Part shown: positions 33,508-43,973 of the stretch, piece after piece
Position numbering within the stretch: position 1 is the stretch's first letter
Layout: every line of letters begins with the position of its first letter
Source of the DNA: Strigamia acuminata
Lineage: Eukaryota; Arthropoda; Chilopoda; Geophilomorpha; Linotaeniidae
DNA length: 64,000 bases
Assembly: GCA_949358305.1 (NCBI GenBank)
Contig: OX442314.1
Location: forward strand, 59,777,369 to 59,841,368
Direction: 5' to 3'
Position numbers and translations under genes: made by a program
The notes under the pieces: model-generated
Databases searched by the model: none
The model's input: only the letters and a program-made list of their open reading frames with translations
What the model was told of the DNA's origin: nothing

Positions 33508-34281
33508 ATGAAGTTCATCTTGGACGTGCCGAGTTTCCAACACATTTTACTCGCCGAGACCGCAGTTTCACTTTGGAAAAATAACTTCAATTTTCATCGT
33601 GATTGGGAGTTTAATTGCAGCTGTACGAGTCGCTGGATCAAACTTGAAGACGATGTGTGCAAACAAGTGGATTCCTTGTTCATTCAACACCACTTAAAAC
33701 CCATCTTACGCATATCTGTCAAACGAGTTGGAAAACAATTACTCGAATGGATCGAATACATATTTATCCGTGTGCTTCAACAAATGCAGATGGAATTCGT
33801 GGAAGACATCATAAACGCGTCCCGATGGACGGTCCACGGCAAATTAGATACAACCGAATCAGCCCGAGCTCTGGTGCATTTAACACATGTGAATGTCTCC
33901 GACCGATTCGACATCGCCTGTGTTTTCTGTATAGAAGACGCAGTCGAGGATCTTTGGAACGAATTGACCGACGATTTAAAGCTACAGATTTTGGAGAGGG
34001 ATTCTAACGATTCTCTCACGTATCAACAAAGCGTGATGTTTAATTTTTGGTTAGAGAATCGTTTTGAAGCAGATTTAAGCCGAACAAGCGACAAGAAAGT
34101 CGAGATGTTGCTGAAGAGCGTGAAATCCCAAAACCAAAGCCCGGTGCAATATTTCTGGTCGATAATGAGCGAGGACGAACGGAAAGAAGTCTTCTTCGAT
34201 TGCATCCAAAACGACGGCGAAATTAATCGTTTGGTTAAAGTAATATTCGACGATCACTGTGTGATGATTACAAATCGATAG
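33508..34281 (+). pseudogene. LDVPSF copy 8, 5' part, cut by a Gypsy element
   Basis: Begins MKFILDVPSF and is open through the blocks INASRWTVHGK, CVFCIEDAVEDLW and YFWSIMSEDERKEVFFDC to about residue 250 (VIFDDH), where the Gypsy LTR starts at 34258. The frame ends eight codons into the LTR. The remainder of the gene lies at 49027-49507, 14.8 kb away. Confidence 0.9.
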
Positions 34282-35998
34282 TTATCAATGTTCACCATAG
34301 ATGGCGCTGTTTAACCAACGCGCGTATTTCAAACTCGGTTAAAACTAAAAAGTGTGATAAATAATTATTTAGACACGGTGAATAAAATATAACTATTTTA
34401 TTCGATATAAATTAAGTATTAATTACTTGATGATGTTGATTCTATCGAATCAATATCCACTTTACTTACCTATCGAAGGGAACCAATCGGACCCTTCCGG
34501 ACCCCAACTGGGCCCATCTGGACATAGTCATATATTAGGTCCGGACTAGTGACCCACGAATCCGCCGATTCGTACGCTGATTGGCTGTCGCCAATCTAGT
34601 AGTTCTACAGAACTATATAAGCTCCAGTTTCTCACCTACTATCCCCCTGGCTTGATAACTGAACTTGTATATTGTCTGTAGTTGAATTGTTATCGTTTGA
34701 TTTCATTATTCTCTATCGACACATCAGGCCACCTCAGCTCTCCACAGTTAGTATTCATTACTATTTGTTATTGCTGTTGTAGGGCTATTTCGGGAAGGCT
34801 AACTCCGGTAATAGACATGCATCCGCATGAAATGGCCCCGTAACGTTAGCCAGCTGTTCTACGGGACAGTAGGACTTCGTACGGTGGCTTAATATAACGG
34901 TCGTATACAGTACGACCTTGCTAAATGAAAGTAGGTCCCTCAGCTAACTGGCCACAGTCCGCTGCAGGATGGTTGTTGTAAACAGCCCACGCAGGTTCCC
35001 GTCTTTCTACGATTGGTCCTTCCGCTCGTTAAAAGTCGGTAAAGGCTTAATGCACAGGTAACACGCCGGGTTGGTAGCCCGTGAGTAATATCTTCAGATG
35101 TTGCGATAAATAACTACCTGGATAATGGTAATCCAACGGCAGTGGCCAAATAATATTTTACCCGGTGCTCGATCTGCTGATCCCGCCATCGTAAGGCATG
35201 CTGGCGGATGGAGGAGTCAAATCCTCCCGCGATGGTTCTCTCGACCGTCGTGACGGTCCCCGCCCCATCATACCCTCCGGGTTAGTAACCCGTGAACAGG
35301 AGTTGAACAACACTGTGCTAAACAAATTACTCGGGCATTGGTAATCCTGTATTGGCAATATCTTTTAAACCCGGTAAGTCCATAGAAATGTTTACCTGGT
35401 GGTTGGTACCACCGATAGCGAGTTAAAGCACACAATTAAATACTCGGCGCCTGATCACGAGATCTTGTCGTCGTAAGGCATGCTGGCGGATGGAGTCTCA
35501 ACAACTCCCGCAACGTTCTCTCAATTGTCGTGACGGTCCCCGCCCAATTAATATTTATATAACAATTCATTTGTTGTATTATTTTAATTACTTCACTTTA
35601 TTCATTTGAAACAATGGAATATTCTGCCGAATATTCCTGTTTATGCGTAGGACTCTTCGCATATTTAGATAATCGATGCTGCGGACCAAATACGTCTCCG
35701 TAGCGATATTTGTGACGATGCCGCAAGTCAGCCGTATCCCTCTGGCTTCGCCCGGATCCTCAACCAGTTGATGCCGCCCGTTTACACGCGTCAAGAACCC
35801 ATTATTGTTATTATTCAGTAATAAATATGTCATGTCACACTAAAACTGTAAGTTATTTCTACTTGATCACATTCATGTTTGTAAAGGCTCCCGTAGCTTA
35901 TCTCGGTTAGGTTGTTGCTAAACTTAGCAACGTCTTGTATAAACCGAATTATCTATCTTAAATGGCTATTAAATCAGCCAAAAGTAGAATCGTCACAA
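34258..35998 (+). repeat. 5' LTR
   Basis: Starts TGTGTGATGATTAC and ends ATCGTCACAA. TATA box TATATAA at 34614-34620 with an ATTGGCTGTCGCCAAT inverted CCAAT motif just upstream. It contains a diverged internal duplication: CGTAAGGCATGCTGGCGGAT and GTCGTGACGGTCCCCGCC occur near 35190-35270 and again near 35473-35545, each preceded by an inverted GGGTTNGTARCCCGTGA-type motif or its relic. The antisense ORFs inside are not believable genes. Confidence 0.92.
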
Positions 35999-35999
35999 G

Positions 36000-36019
36000 T
36001 GGAGGTTCTACCGAGATTC
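36000..36019 (+). promoter_or_regulatory. Primer-binding site, tRNA-Gln type
   Basis: TGGAGGTTCTACCGAGATTC begins one or two bases after the LTR and is complementary to the 3' end of an insect tRNA-Gln including CCA. The match is from memory of tRNA-Gln, so the amino acid identity is an inference. Confidence 0.75.
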
Positions 36020-37120
36020 GCTGCCTAAATTTAAAATAAATTTTGAAGTTTTGTGTGCCTATGATGAATTCGAGTAGTGTAATTTTGCAGTAAAATTTTT
36101 GTGTGTAAAATAAATTTCGTTTGAGATTTATAAGTGTCTAATATATTTTATTTTTGTCTTAAATTTTGTTGAAAAGATAATAAGTGTAACTCACTTTGTT
36201 CTTTATTCTCCGCCGTGGAAATTATACGTTTTAACAAAATAATAATTTCTACCGCGTGGTCAGGCCTAAAAGGCCTAACCCCGAAAATGGGAATCTTGCC
36301 CGAACTTGTTAAAGTTGGTTCCGCCCGGGTAACGTCATTTTGTCGTCGACAATCTTACAAAACCACGCGGTTAGGCCTAATTTTGAAAAGTTCGACTTTG
36401 ACGGAATTCTTAAAGAATTCTATCAATTTAACAGTTGCCTTATTTTTAGAATGTTCCAAATAAGTAATTTTGCTTGAGACTTCAAGTTAAACCTAAATTT
36501 ATTTGCCTAAATAAATAGAAGGAAAATTGACATTTTCCGAAGGAATTAAAATTTATATTTTATTTCAAATGGTTTACCTTATTTTACAAGCTTGATCTAC
36601 ATTAAAATGTTGGTTAAAAATCGTGATTTCAAGCCATTGAAATCGAATTTTACGAATGGAATACCATTCGAATTTTAGCGAAGAAGAATTCTTGCTGTTG
36701 TGTTGCCTAGCAACCCGTGTTGTGCAGAAAAGCCGTCGATTCAAACGAATCGGCGCGTCTTTTGAAATTACGAGTGTTAAAACTTTAAAAAATTCCATAA
36801 AGGTGATCATTCATTTATTAATAAATGCGGTGATATTTTAAAAATACTTTAAAAGTATCCATTTTGTTTGGTGACTACGTCATAACACTGGAATCTGACA
36901 AGATTACGGTTCCACGAATTTAGTGATTTCCACCAATCTCGGATGAGATTGGACTCCCGCGAGATTAACATTGATACTTGACCAATCAGAGAGGTGTTTT
37001 GAAGTACCCATACTTCCTTTCGAATAGTGTGACCACTGCTTCGTTTGCGATCCTCCTGAACGTTTGCAATTCATCGTTATCTCTCAGACTTAGGAAATTT
37101 TCTTAGTTTTAAGTTTAGTT
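36020..37120. other. Gypsy 5' leader
   Basis: 1.1 kb between the primer site and gag with no coding sequence of note. It repeats short motifs such as AGGCCTAA and GGCCTAAC near 36260-36385. A splice donor for the extra 3' ORF would be expected in or near this region, but none can be chosen by eye. Confidence 0.5.
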
Positions 37121-38434
37121 ATGACTAATAACCAGCATCACATGAACACCCGTGGTAAGGAAAGAACTTGTTTGACCGGTGGAATGAATCTATCCGGGTT
37201 TATACCTGTTCCTAATGGAATTGAAGAAGTGGGAAACCACGCGGTCCATAATGGCGTTTCAAATGAAACAGCCGGACCATCTGGAGAGAATAGAGCTCCA
37301 CGTGAACCTACTCCGCCTGGAGAAGAGGAATGCATTCCTGAAGGTTCTCATTTAGGCCGAGGCGGTCTATTATTTTGTCAGGATCACGGTTTGAACCCAA
37401 ACCAATTTAGATCTTTGACCGAAGTATTAGATTTTGTGCACGCGCGTCGTGCTACGTCGGAGCAACCTAATTCCCCAGCCAGCCAAAGATTAAATAATTT
37501 TAGTCCCACTCCTTCGACGCCTATTTCTAGATATAGAAATAAAAATGCACAACCTCCTCGTCAAGATCAGTCGAATTTGACACCAGGAGATTTTAATCGT
37601 GCTTTCCAACAACGATTACGAGCGAATAACTTCGCTCGCAACCAACAAAGAGGATTTACAAATCCAGAGAACTTTGAGAATACGTTCAACAGAGCGAATT
37701 TGGGTCCGCCTAATATAGCCAACCCTAATCCTAGTTTTCCAAACGGATCAAATAGTTGTCCGAATCTCGCTGGAAATTTGAACCCAAATTCAGGTGCGAC
37801 AAGAGGTCCAAACCGCCGTTTTGACCCAAATTCTAGATTTGCAAACAATTCTAGTCCAGCACCTAACATGCAAAAGGGTCACCCAGTTCCTCCGAACTCG
37901 AATAACCCAAATAATCCGAATGATTTAAATAATCCTTCTACTGGAACTCCAGGAAATTCAAATAATTATTTGAATCAGGGTACGCCAGGTAATTCGAACT
38001 ATCGTCCGAATTTTGGTAATCAAGAAAGTTCGAACAACCGTCCGAATTTTGACAATCAGGGTAATTCTAATAATCATTCGAATTATGGGAACCAAGGCAA
38101 TTCGAATAACCATTCGAACTTTGGTAACCACGGTAGGTCAAATCAAGGAGGGTCGAATAATTTCAACCCTAATAGTGGTGGCTCAAGTCAAAATAACTCG
38201 AGTCAACCAAACAATGGCGGGTCGTCGAACGACAACTCGCGCCCCCCCAGGAGCTTTGGAATGACGGCTGATGACCTCGCGTCAATTGCCACCACCATGC
38301 ACAAATTGATGCAGGCTGGAAAGAGCTCTGCCATTGTCCCTCAAACTAACAGTTTGAAGCCCCCTGATATCCCTGTATTCTCCGGAAAAGCAGAAGAAAG
38401 CGAACGCTTTCCTGCGAAACATGTCACTCGATGA
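37121..38434 (+). CDS. Gypsy gag, N-terminal part
   Basis: 437 codons from MTNNQHHMNT. The first 130 residues are mixed; residues ~120-370 are very Asn/Pro/Gly/Ser-rich with repeated GNSNN, NFGNQ and SNNHSN units, partly a tandem repeat at 37955-38135. It enters the conserved gag domain (PDIPVFSGKAEESERF) and then goes out of frame at about 38410-38420, reaching a stop. The next ORF carries on the domain one base over, so this is one gag gene with a frameshift. Confidence 0.75.
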   Translation: MTNNQHHMNTRGKERTCLTGGMNLSGFIPVPNGIEEVGNHAVHNGVSNETAGPSGENRAPREPTPPGEEECIPEGSHLGRGGLLFCQDHGLNPNQFRSLTEVLDFVHARRATSEQPNSPASQRLNNFSPTPSTPISRYRNKNAQPPRQDQSNLTPGDFNRAFQQRLRANNFARNQQRGFTNPENFENTFNRANLGPPNIANPNPSFPNGSNSCPNLAGNLNPNSGATRGPNRRFDPNSRFANNSSPAPNMQKGHPVPPNSNNPNNPNDLNNPSTGTPGNSNNYLNQGTPGNSNYRPNFGNQESSNNRPNFDNQGNSNNHSNYGNQGNSNNHSNFGNHGRSNQGGSNNFNPNSGGSSQNNSSQPNNGGSSNDNSRPPRSFGMTADDLASIATTMHKLMQAGKSSAIVPQTNSLKPPDIPVFSGKAEESERFPAKHVTR

Positions 38435-39341
38435 CATGCTTGTTAAAGGCGTGGCCGGTTATTTAACCGAGCAAGCGCATGGTTGGTTTCATGAAAGGAG
38501 AGAAGATTTCATATCTTGGGAAGTATTTGAACAGGCGTTCAAAGAACGGTTTGTAGCCACTCGACAAGAGCGGACGAACCAACTAACTAAGTTGAAACAA
38601 CTGGAAACAGAAAGTCTTTACGACTTTATGCACAAATATTACCAGTTATGGATATTACAAGACAGTCTTGATGCAAAAGGGGCTGGTTGTCTTTTTATCG
38701 GGAGTGTAACTCCTGCTAATGATTTGCTTTTGCATACGCAAGGCATAGCGGATTTGCCTCTGACAGAGATTTATGCCGTTATAACAAAAAATAAAGGCTT
38801 GTACAGTCGTACAGCTAATGGAGCAAGGGAAAATATTTCCAATCCAGTTGTTTTCCCACCTCGGAAAACTGACACTCGTCCTCAGCCAAAGACAAATGTT
38901 AAATCTTTAACTTTGGATTCACAAGAACAACTTAATATTTGTGATGAAGAGTTACCTGAGGAGTGTGAGGCCGTTTATCTAATAAATGGAGTAGTAGATC
39001 AGACCAGACGTGGTCAATTAGTTTGTTACCACTGTAAGAAACCAGGACACATGCGTCGAGAATGTCCAGATTTAAAACCACGTGCAAATTTCAACTCTGA
39101 AGAGTTGCAAAAACGAAGTACGCCGGATTCCCCGACTGTGGATCCTACTTCTAAACGACCTAATAATAGGTGGATAACTCAAGAAGTGTTGGATGCAACA
39201 CTAGATGCTAAACTTGATGCGAAACTTAATACTTTTGAAAATAAGTTACAGACTTCGCTGACTAACTCGTTGGCAGAAATGGTCAAGACTTTGATCAATC
39301 CAGAATCTGCTGATTCAAGTGCGACTAGTTCAAAAAACTAG
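38421..39341 (+). CDS. Gypsy gag, C-terminal part with zinc knuckle
   Basis: Continues gag in the +1-shifted frame: the retrotransposon gag domain (GYLTEQAHGWF, FEQAFKERF, LKQLETESLYDF) lies in residues 10-100 and one CCHC zinc knuckle (CYHCKKPGHMRREC) at residues 202-215. The last 60 residues form a coiled-coil-like tail (LDATLDAKLDAKLN). It ends in TAG directly behind the slippery heptamer. The gag-to-gag shift near 38415 falls inside a conserved domain and has no slippery site, so it is more likely a mutation than programmed. Confidence 0.75.
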   Translation: MSLDDMLVKGVAGYLTEQAHGWFHERREDFISWEVFEQAFKERFVATRQERTNQLTKLKQLETESLYDFMHKYYQLWILQDSLDAKGAGCLFIGSVTPANDLLLHTQGIADLPLTEIYAVITKNKGLYSRTANGARENISNPVVFPPRKTDTRPQPKTNVKSLTLDSQEQLNICDEELPEECEAVYLINGVVDQTRRGQLVCYHCKKPGHMRRECPDLKPRANFNSEELQKRSTPDSPTVDPTSKRPNNRWITQEVLDATLDAKLDAKLNTFENKLQTSLTNSLAEMVKTLINPESADSSATSSKN

Positions 39342-39372
39342 ATCCGGGGGAAGAAGGTTTATTCCATCCCCC
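39332..39372 (+). promoter_or_regulatory. -1 ribosomal frameshift signal at the gag stop
   Basis: Heptamer A AAA AAC (39332-39338) in the gag frame sits directly before the TAG. Seven bases further, GGGGG (39346-39350) can pair with CCCCC (39368-39372) across a 17-nt loop. The -1 frame is open from here straight into protease. A AAA AAC is a known efficient -1 site, as in MMTV gag-pro. Confidence 0.75.
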
Positions 39373-39406
39373 AGAAGTAGCTAATGCTGCATCGGAATCT
39401 TTATTT

Positions 39407-40111
39407 ATGGATGTAGACACAACTTGTCTTGAAGTAACCACTAGTCATAGTGGCGGAGTAGAGGAAAATCTGCAAGAAATGACAGAACAATTAAAAAATC
39501 TGACATTGTTTCCCCACAAGTGTTACACGAAGAAATTCTGTAGACTTCGCCGACTCAACAGAGTCATAGGCGGTAATAATTTGCACAATATTACTTTAGG
39601 TAATAATAAAGATGATCCTCGAATGAAGATCACGATTGGTGGGCTCACCTACAATGCGCTCATGGATACAGGAGCATCTCAATGTTACATTGGGGAACAA
39701 CTCTTGTCTGAAACTCAGGCTTTGCCAGAATTTTTGCAAGAGGCCCCCAGAAATATGTTGGTTAACGCTGTAGGCGTAGCACACAAGCCTGTCGGACAAA
39801 TAACTTTGTGCGTACAATGGGCTGATGAATTTACACCAATGAATTTCATCGTTTTAGCAAAACGAGTTTGTGGCTTGATACTTGGTCACAATTTCATGCG
39901 CAGACAGAAAATTAGTCCGCATCCACATTTACAAGAGTTCTCTTGTGCAGATAAACCTAATTGGTCCGCTCCTTATGAATCGGAAGAGGCCAATTTGGCC
40001 CTCGCCCCGTTGAATCGAATTACTTTCGATTATTTAGGACTGTCGTCCACTCTCAACTCAATTGAGTTAACCCTTCCAACCCGAAAGAATTTGCCTCCCA
40101 TCTCTCCCTAA
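39407..40111 (+). CDS. Gypsy pro (aspartic protease), start of pol, cut by a MITE
   Basis: The frame is already open from the frameshift site at 39338; the first Met is at 39407. The retropepsin active site DTG is at residues 87-89 (LMDTGASQCYIG), followed by the flap-like NAVGVAHKPVGQ and the ILGHNFMR motif near residue 165. The ORF ends in MITE sequence: host codons stop at 40070 and the last 13 codons come from the insert. Protease would normally be fused to RT. Confidence 0.8.
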   Translation: MDVDTTCLEVTTSHSGGVEENLQEMTEQLKNLTLFPHKCYTKKFCRLRRLNRVIGGNNLHNITLGNNKDDPRMKITIGGLTYNALMDTGASQCYIGEQLLSETQALPEFLQEAPRNMLVNAVGVAHKPVGQITLCVQWADEFTPMNFIVLAKRVCGLILGHNFMRRQKISPHPHLQEFSCADKPNWSAPYESEEANLALAPLNRITFDYLGLSSTLNSIELTLPTRKNLPPISP

Positions 40112-40502
40112 GATGGGCATTATATGACCCAGATTCTGCGCATGCGCAAGATCCGGGTTTTAGGGAATTCCTAACATCTAGCCAATGGGGTTAGATTAAC
40201 TACACATGTAGTGAACGCCATATGGACGTGGTGGACATGATTGACATTAGCGGAGCCTGCTGATGATCATCATTTATGACCTTTGGACTCTTAAGATGGG
40301 TCTTTTTTGACCCAGTTGAACTTTGAGTTCAAATTATAGAAAAACTTAAAAAAGTAAAAAAATTTCAACTGTGGTATAGTGTTTAGTGATGTTTCAAAGG
40401 AATAGTCAGCAAAAATCAGATGAAAAAAAAAATTATTTCTTATAAAAAAAATTATTTTTTTTAAACGGGGTCACAAAATGACCCATCTCAGGGTTGGAAG
40501 GG
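40071..40502. mobile_element. piggyBac-type MITE in Gypsy pol
   Basis: 432 bp bounded by a perfect 12-bp inverted repeat, CCCTTCCAACCC and GGGTTGGAAGGG, and by TTAA on both sides (40067-40070 and 40503-40506). TTAA target duplication and CCCT ends are hallmarks of piggyBac. Sub-terminal AAGATGGG...TGACCC motifs repeat inside. It has no transposase. Because insert plus one TTAA is 436 bp, pro and RT are in different frames now but would be collinear without it. Confidence 0.92.
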
Positions 40503-43500
40503 TTAACAGACACTCCTGTGTTGACTTGGGATGAAAAATTAGTTGAGGAGAGCGACTGCACTCCAGAACAACGACTAGCACTTCGCGAAGTGGTTAACTC
40601 GATACCGAATGTATTTCGTGATCAAGTTGGGTGCACTAACGTGACCCAACATCGCATTAAGTTCAAAGAAGGGCATTCATTGCCCAAAATGCAGTATAGA
40701 ATGTATAACCCGGCCAAGAGAGCCATTATGACCAAACTAGCTGCAGAATTGGAACAAGATGGACTCATTGAAAAGGCCAAAGGGCCCTTCATAAGTCATC
40801 CCGTCATTGTTGCGAAGCCTGACGGCTCGTATAGGATGTGCATTGACTACCGATGGCTAAATGCCATCACTGAAGTCGAAGTAATACAAATGCCAAGTAT
40901 TGACCTTTTGTTGCATAATACTGGTCCGGCAAAGTATTTTACGTCTATTGACCTTGTTAAAGGTTACTACCAAGTCGAAATGTGTGAGGAAGATCGTCCA
41001 AAAACGGCGTTTTATACGCCAAACGGCCCTTATCAATTTGTGCGAATGCCGTTCGGCTTTTGCAATGCGCCTTGTACTTTCCAACGTCTGATGGAAGGCA
41101 TTTTAGGCTCAGCTTTACAAGACTACGCGTTAGTTTATTTGGATGACGTAATTGTGTATTCAGATAATTGGGATGATCATCTCAAACATGTTCGAGATGT
41201 TTTGGAAAGGCTTAACCAAGCCAACATGACAATAAATAAAGCGAAATCTCGTTTTGGGCGTACAGAATTAAAATTCTTGGGCCACTGGATTAAACCCGAA
41301 GGTCTCTTCGGTGATCCCGATAAAATATCGGCGATCATGAAATTTCCCACCCCCACGTGTGCTAAAGATATTCAGCGCTTTCACGGCATGACTAACTTCT
41401 TCAGGAAGTTTGTTCCAAATCACGGAACTATTGCCGCACCATACACACGTATGATGAATGAGAAAACTCCATTTGAATGGGGAGAGGAGCAGACAGAAGC
41501 TTTTAATAAAATTAAAGAGCTACTTTGTGGTGACAACTGTCTACACAAACCAGATATGACTTTGCCATTTGTTGTCATGACTGACGTTTCTCATGAAGGC
41601 TTAGGAGCTGTCCTTTGCCAAGACGTCGATATATTCGATGAAAAGAAGCAGAAAAACATTTCTGTACCCAGACCTGTAGCTTATGCAAGCAGAGTTTTAC
41701 GTGGAGCAGAGAAGCGTTATACAACGCCGGAACTCGAATGTCTCGCAGTCGTGTGGGCTATTGATCGATTTAAACCATATCTCGAATATGGTACGTTCAC
41801 TTTAGAGTCAGATGCAGAAGCACTGAAATGGTTGATGCGAACGCCTGAACCATCTGGGAAATTTGGCCGATGGGCCTTAAGAATCCAATGTGGAAATTTT
41901 AAAATTGTTTTTCGAAAAGGTGCTGCTAACCAAGTTGCGGACGCACTTTCTAGAGCCCCACTAACAGAGGAAGACATTCCTCTTCGTGATCATGTGGAAC
42001 CTGTCGAAATTAAACAATATTGGCCTGAGTGGGACGGAAATCCTTCTGTTTCATTAAATCGTGCCCCAGAAAAACGAGAATATTTGGCTAGTGCGCGTTC
42101 CTATTTTTCAGAAAATTCTAAAGAATGTTCTGAAGAAAAGGAGGGGGAGGAAGTACAAGAAACCTTGTACAGTGCGTTGACTGAAGTACTTAAAGAAGTC
42201 CCTCCTACAAGGAGAGAAATAATAGATGCTCAGTTACTAGATATTGAATGCAAACGCATTCGAGAATATTTATTAAATGACAAGGTTGTTGGGATACCAC
42301 AATCTGAAATAAAAGAATGGAAAAACAAAGTCAAAAACTATTGTTTAGACAAAAAAGAAGTTGATGGTGATCAAATGATCATCTATTTTAACCCTTCATT
42401 CGAAGAGGAATTAAACGATTCGGGAAACGGCTTTAAAGCCGTTGTACCCAGTTCACTCGTAAAACGAGTACTCTTCGCTTGTCATGGCCACCCCCTAAGC
42501 GGTCACGCTGGGATGAGTAAGACGCTTGAGAAAACGCGTTTAATATATTTCTGGCCTGGTATGAGTAGAAGTGTCAGGAACTACGTCAAAAGCTGCACGC
42601 ACTGTGCTCAGTACAAGCCTATTCAACAGAAAAGGCACGCAGCTCCTTACACACCACACAACATGACCAATCCTTGGGAATGTATTAACATGGACTTGAT
42701 GGGCCCGAAACCCGCGGGAAGGTCCCAAAACCAGTATATTTTTGTCATTATTGACAATTGTACCAAGTTCGTTGAAATAAAGGCTTTGACCAAAGCCACG
42801 AGCGCTAACTGCGTTCAAGAATTAAGATCTGTTACAAACAGATGGGGACACCCCAAAAAGATTGTGAGCGATAACGGAAAACAATTTGTTTCCGATATTT
42901 ACAATGAGTATTGCGAAATGTACAACATTCGCCCGTCCCATACAAGCACGTATCATGCCCAGGCGAACCCGACAGAGCGAGCCAATAGAGATATAAAGAC
43001 GATGCTGGCTTTGTACACAGATGTGCACACGCAATGGCCACGATATTTAGACGAATTCGTGTTCGCGATGAGAAATAATGTCTCAGCGGCAACGGGCTCA
43101 AGCCCGATGCTACTTAACACGGGGAGAATCGTAACATTACCCTTCGACCCAAGGATTATCAAACATGCCAATCCATTTGACAAAGAAAATCCAGAGAAAT
43201 ATGTCAGAGTACTATTGGATGTATTGCGCAGATCGCATCAAGAGATGCATCGCAGAATTCAATTGAATTTTGAACGGCATAGAAAAATACACGAACAAAA
43301 GTTCGTAATTACGGAGTTCGAAGTTGGAGATTTAGTTTGGAAACAAACTCACATTCTCTCGTGCGCAGATAAAAATATTTCTGCTGGTTTCGCGGAGAAG
43401 AGAGATGGTCCGTGGGAAATTACTAAAGTACTTCCAGGCGGAGCGTATAAATTACGCAAATTATCTGATGGTTCGATTGAAAAATCAGTAAATATTAAAG

Positions 43501-43973
43501 CGTTGTATCCCTATACTCCGTCGTACCCGATTGAGACTTGGAAAATAGGACAAAAGTCCGCCTCTTACTCGCCTCAAGAAAATCCTAAATGGATGGACGA
43601 AAGTAATCAACTTCCGGATGCTGAAGAAATGGAATTAATTCCTGAAACTTCTTCAGAAATTCCAATGGAATTATCCGACTCAACTTCGGTGCAAATTGAC
43701 AAATCTGCGCCCATTAAGTCTAAACATAGACATAGACAACGATTAACTGCTATAGAAAAGAAAGCGGCGTTGAAAAGAGGTGAAACTCCAAAGAAACCAC
43801 CTCGAAAACCCCGCAAACCCCAACCGGTAGTTCCACGAACTAGCACTCGTCCACGACGAGAACGAAAACCAAATCCTAAATATGCAGATGAAAATTTCGT
43901 GCGAAACATCACTGCAGTATTTAAAAAACCATACCAACAACGAGGAAAAGCCTCAAAGTTCTGTTGGAATTGA
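40494..43973 (+). CDS. Gypsy pol: reverse transcriptase, RNase H, integrase
   Basis: 1159 codons; the apparent start lies inside the MITE end and is not a real initiation site. RT spans residues ~60-290 with FTSIDLVKGYYQV, MPFGFCNAP and the catalytic YLDD (215-218). RNase H follows (TDVSHEGLGAVL, ADALSRAP). Integrase has the HHCC finger (HPLSGHAGMSK...CTHCAQYK) and the catalytic triad D734, D793, E828, then a GPWEI/KLRK-type C-terminal region. The last 150 residues are Pro/Lys/Arg-rich. The domain order RT-RNaseH-IN fixes Ty3/Gypsy. The frame is intact throughout, in keeping with a young copy. Confidence 0.93.
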   Translation: MEGLTDTPVLTWDEKLVEESDCTPEQRLALREVVNSIPNVFRDQVGCTNVTQHRIKFKEGHSLPKMQYRMYNPAKRAIMTKLAAELEQDGLIEKAKGPFISHPVIVAKPDGSYRMCIDYRWLNAITEVEVIQMPSIDLLLHNTGPAKYFTSIDLVKGYYQVEMCEEDRPKTAFYTPNGPYQFVRMPFGFCNAPCTFQRLMEGILGSALQDYALVYLDDVIVYSDNWDDHLKHVRDVLERLNQANMTINKAKSRFGRTELKFLGHWIKPEGLFGDPDKISAIMKFPTPTCAKDIQRFHGMTNFFRKFVPNHGTIAAPYTRMMNEKTPFEWGEEQTEAFNKIKELLCGDNCLHKPDMTLPFVVMTDVSHEGLGAVLCQDVDIFDEKKQKNISVPRPVAYASRVLRGAEKRYTTPELECLAVVWAIDRFKPYLEYGTFTLESDAEALKWLMRTPEPSGKFGRWALRIQCGNFKIVFRKGAANQVADALSRAPLTEEDIPLRDHVEPVEIKQYWPEWDGNPSVSLNRAPEKREYLASARSYFSENSKECSEEKEGEEVQETLYSALTEVLKEVPPTRREIIDAQLLDIECKRIREYLLNDKVVGIPQSEIKEWKNKVKNYCLDKKEVDGDQMIIYFNPSFEEELNDSGNGFKAVVPSSLVKRVLFACHGHPLSGHAGMSKTLEKTRLIYFWPGMSRSVRNYVKSCTHCAQYKPIQQKRHAAPYTPHNMTNPWECINMDLMGPKPAGRSQNQYIFVIIDNCTKFVEIKALTKATSANCVQELRSVTNRWGHPKKIVSDNGKQFVSDIYNEYCEMYNIRPSHTSTYHAQANPTERANRDIKTMLALYTDVHTQWPRYLDEFVFAMRNNVSAATGSSPMLLNTGRIVTLPFDPRIIKHANPFDKENPEKYVRVLLDVLRRSHQEMHRRIQLNFERHRKIHEQKFVITEFEVGDLVWKQTHILSCADKNISAGFAEKRDGPWEITKVLPGGAYKLRKLSDGSIEKSVNIKALYPYTPSYPIETWKIGQKSASYSPQENPKWMDESNQLPDAEEMELIPETSSEIPMELSDSTSVQIDKSAPIKSKHRHRQRLTAIEKKAALKRGETPKKPPRKPRKPQPVVPRTSTRPRRERKPNPKYADENFVRNITAVFKKPYQQRGKASKFCWN

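Noticed and set aside
35158-35833. Minus-strand ORFs in the 5' LTR, repeated in the 3' LTR
   Set aside because: They recur only because the LTRs are identical; no motif, no codon bias, and they overlap structured LTR repeats.
37955-38135. CRISPR-like or satellite repeat from the GNSNN-coding stretch
   Set aside because: The repetition is at codon level within gag, of uneven spacing, and encodes an Asn-rich linker.
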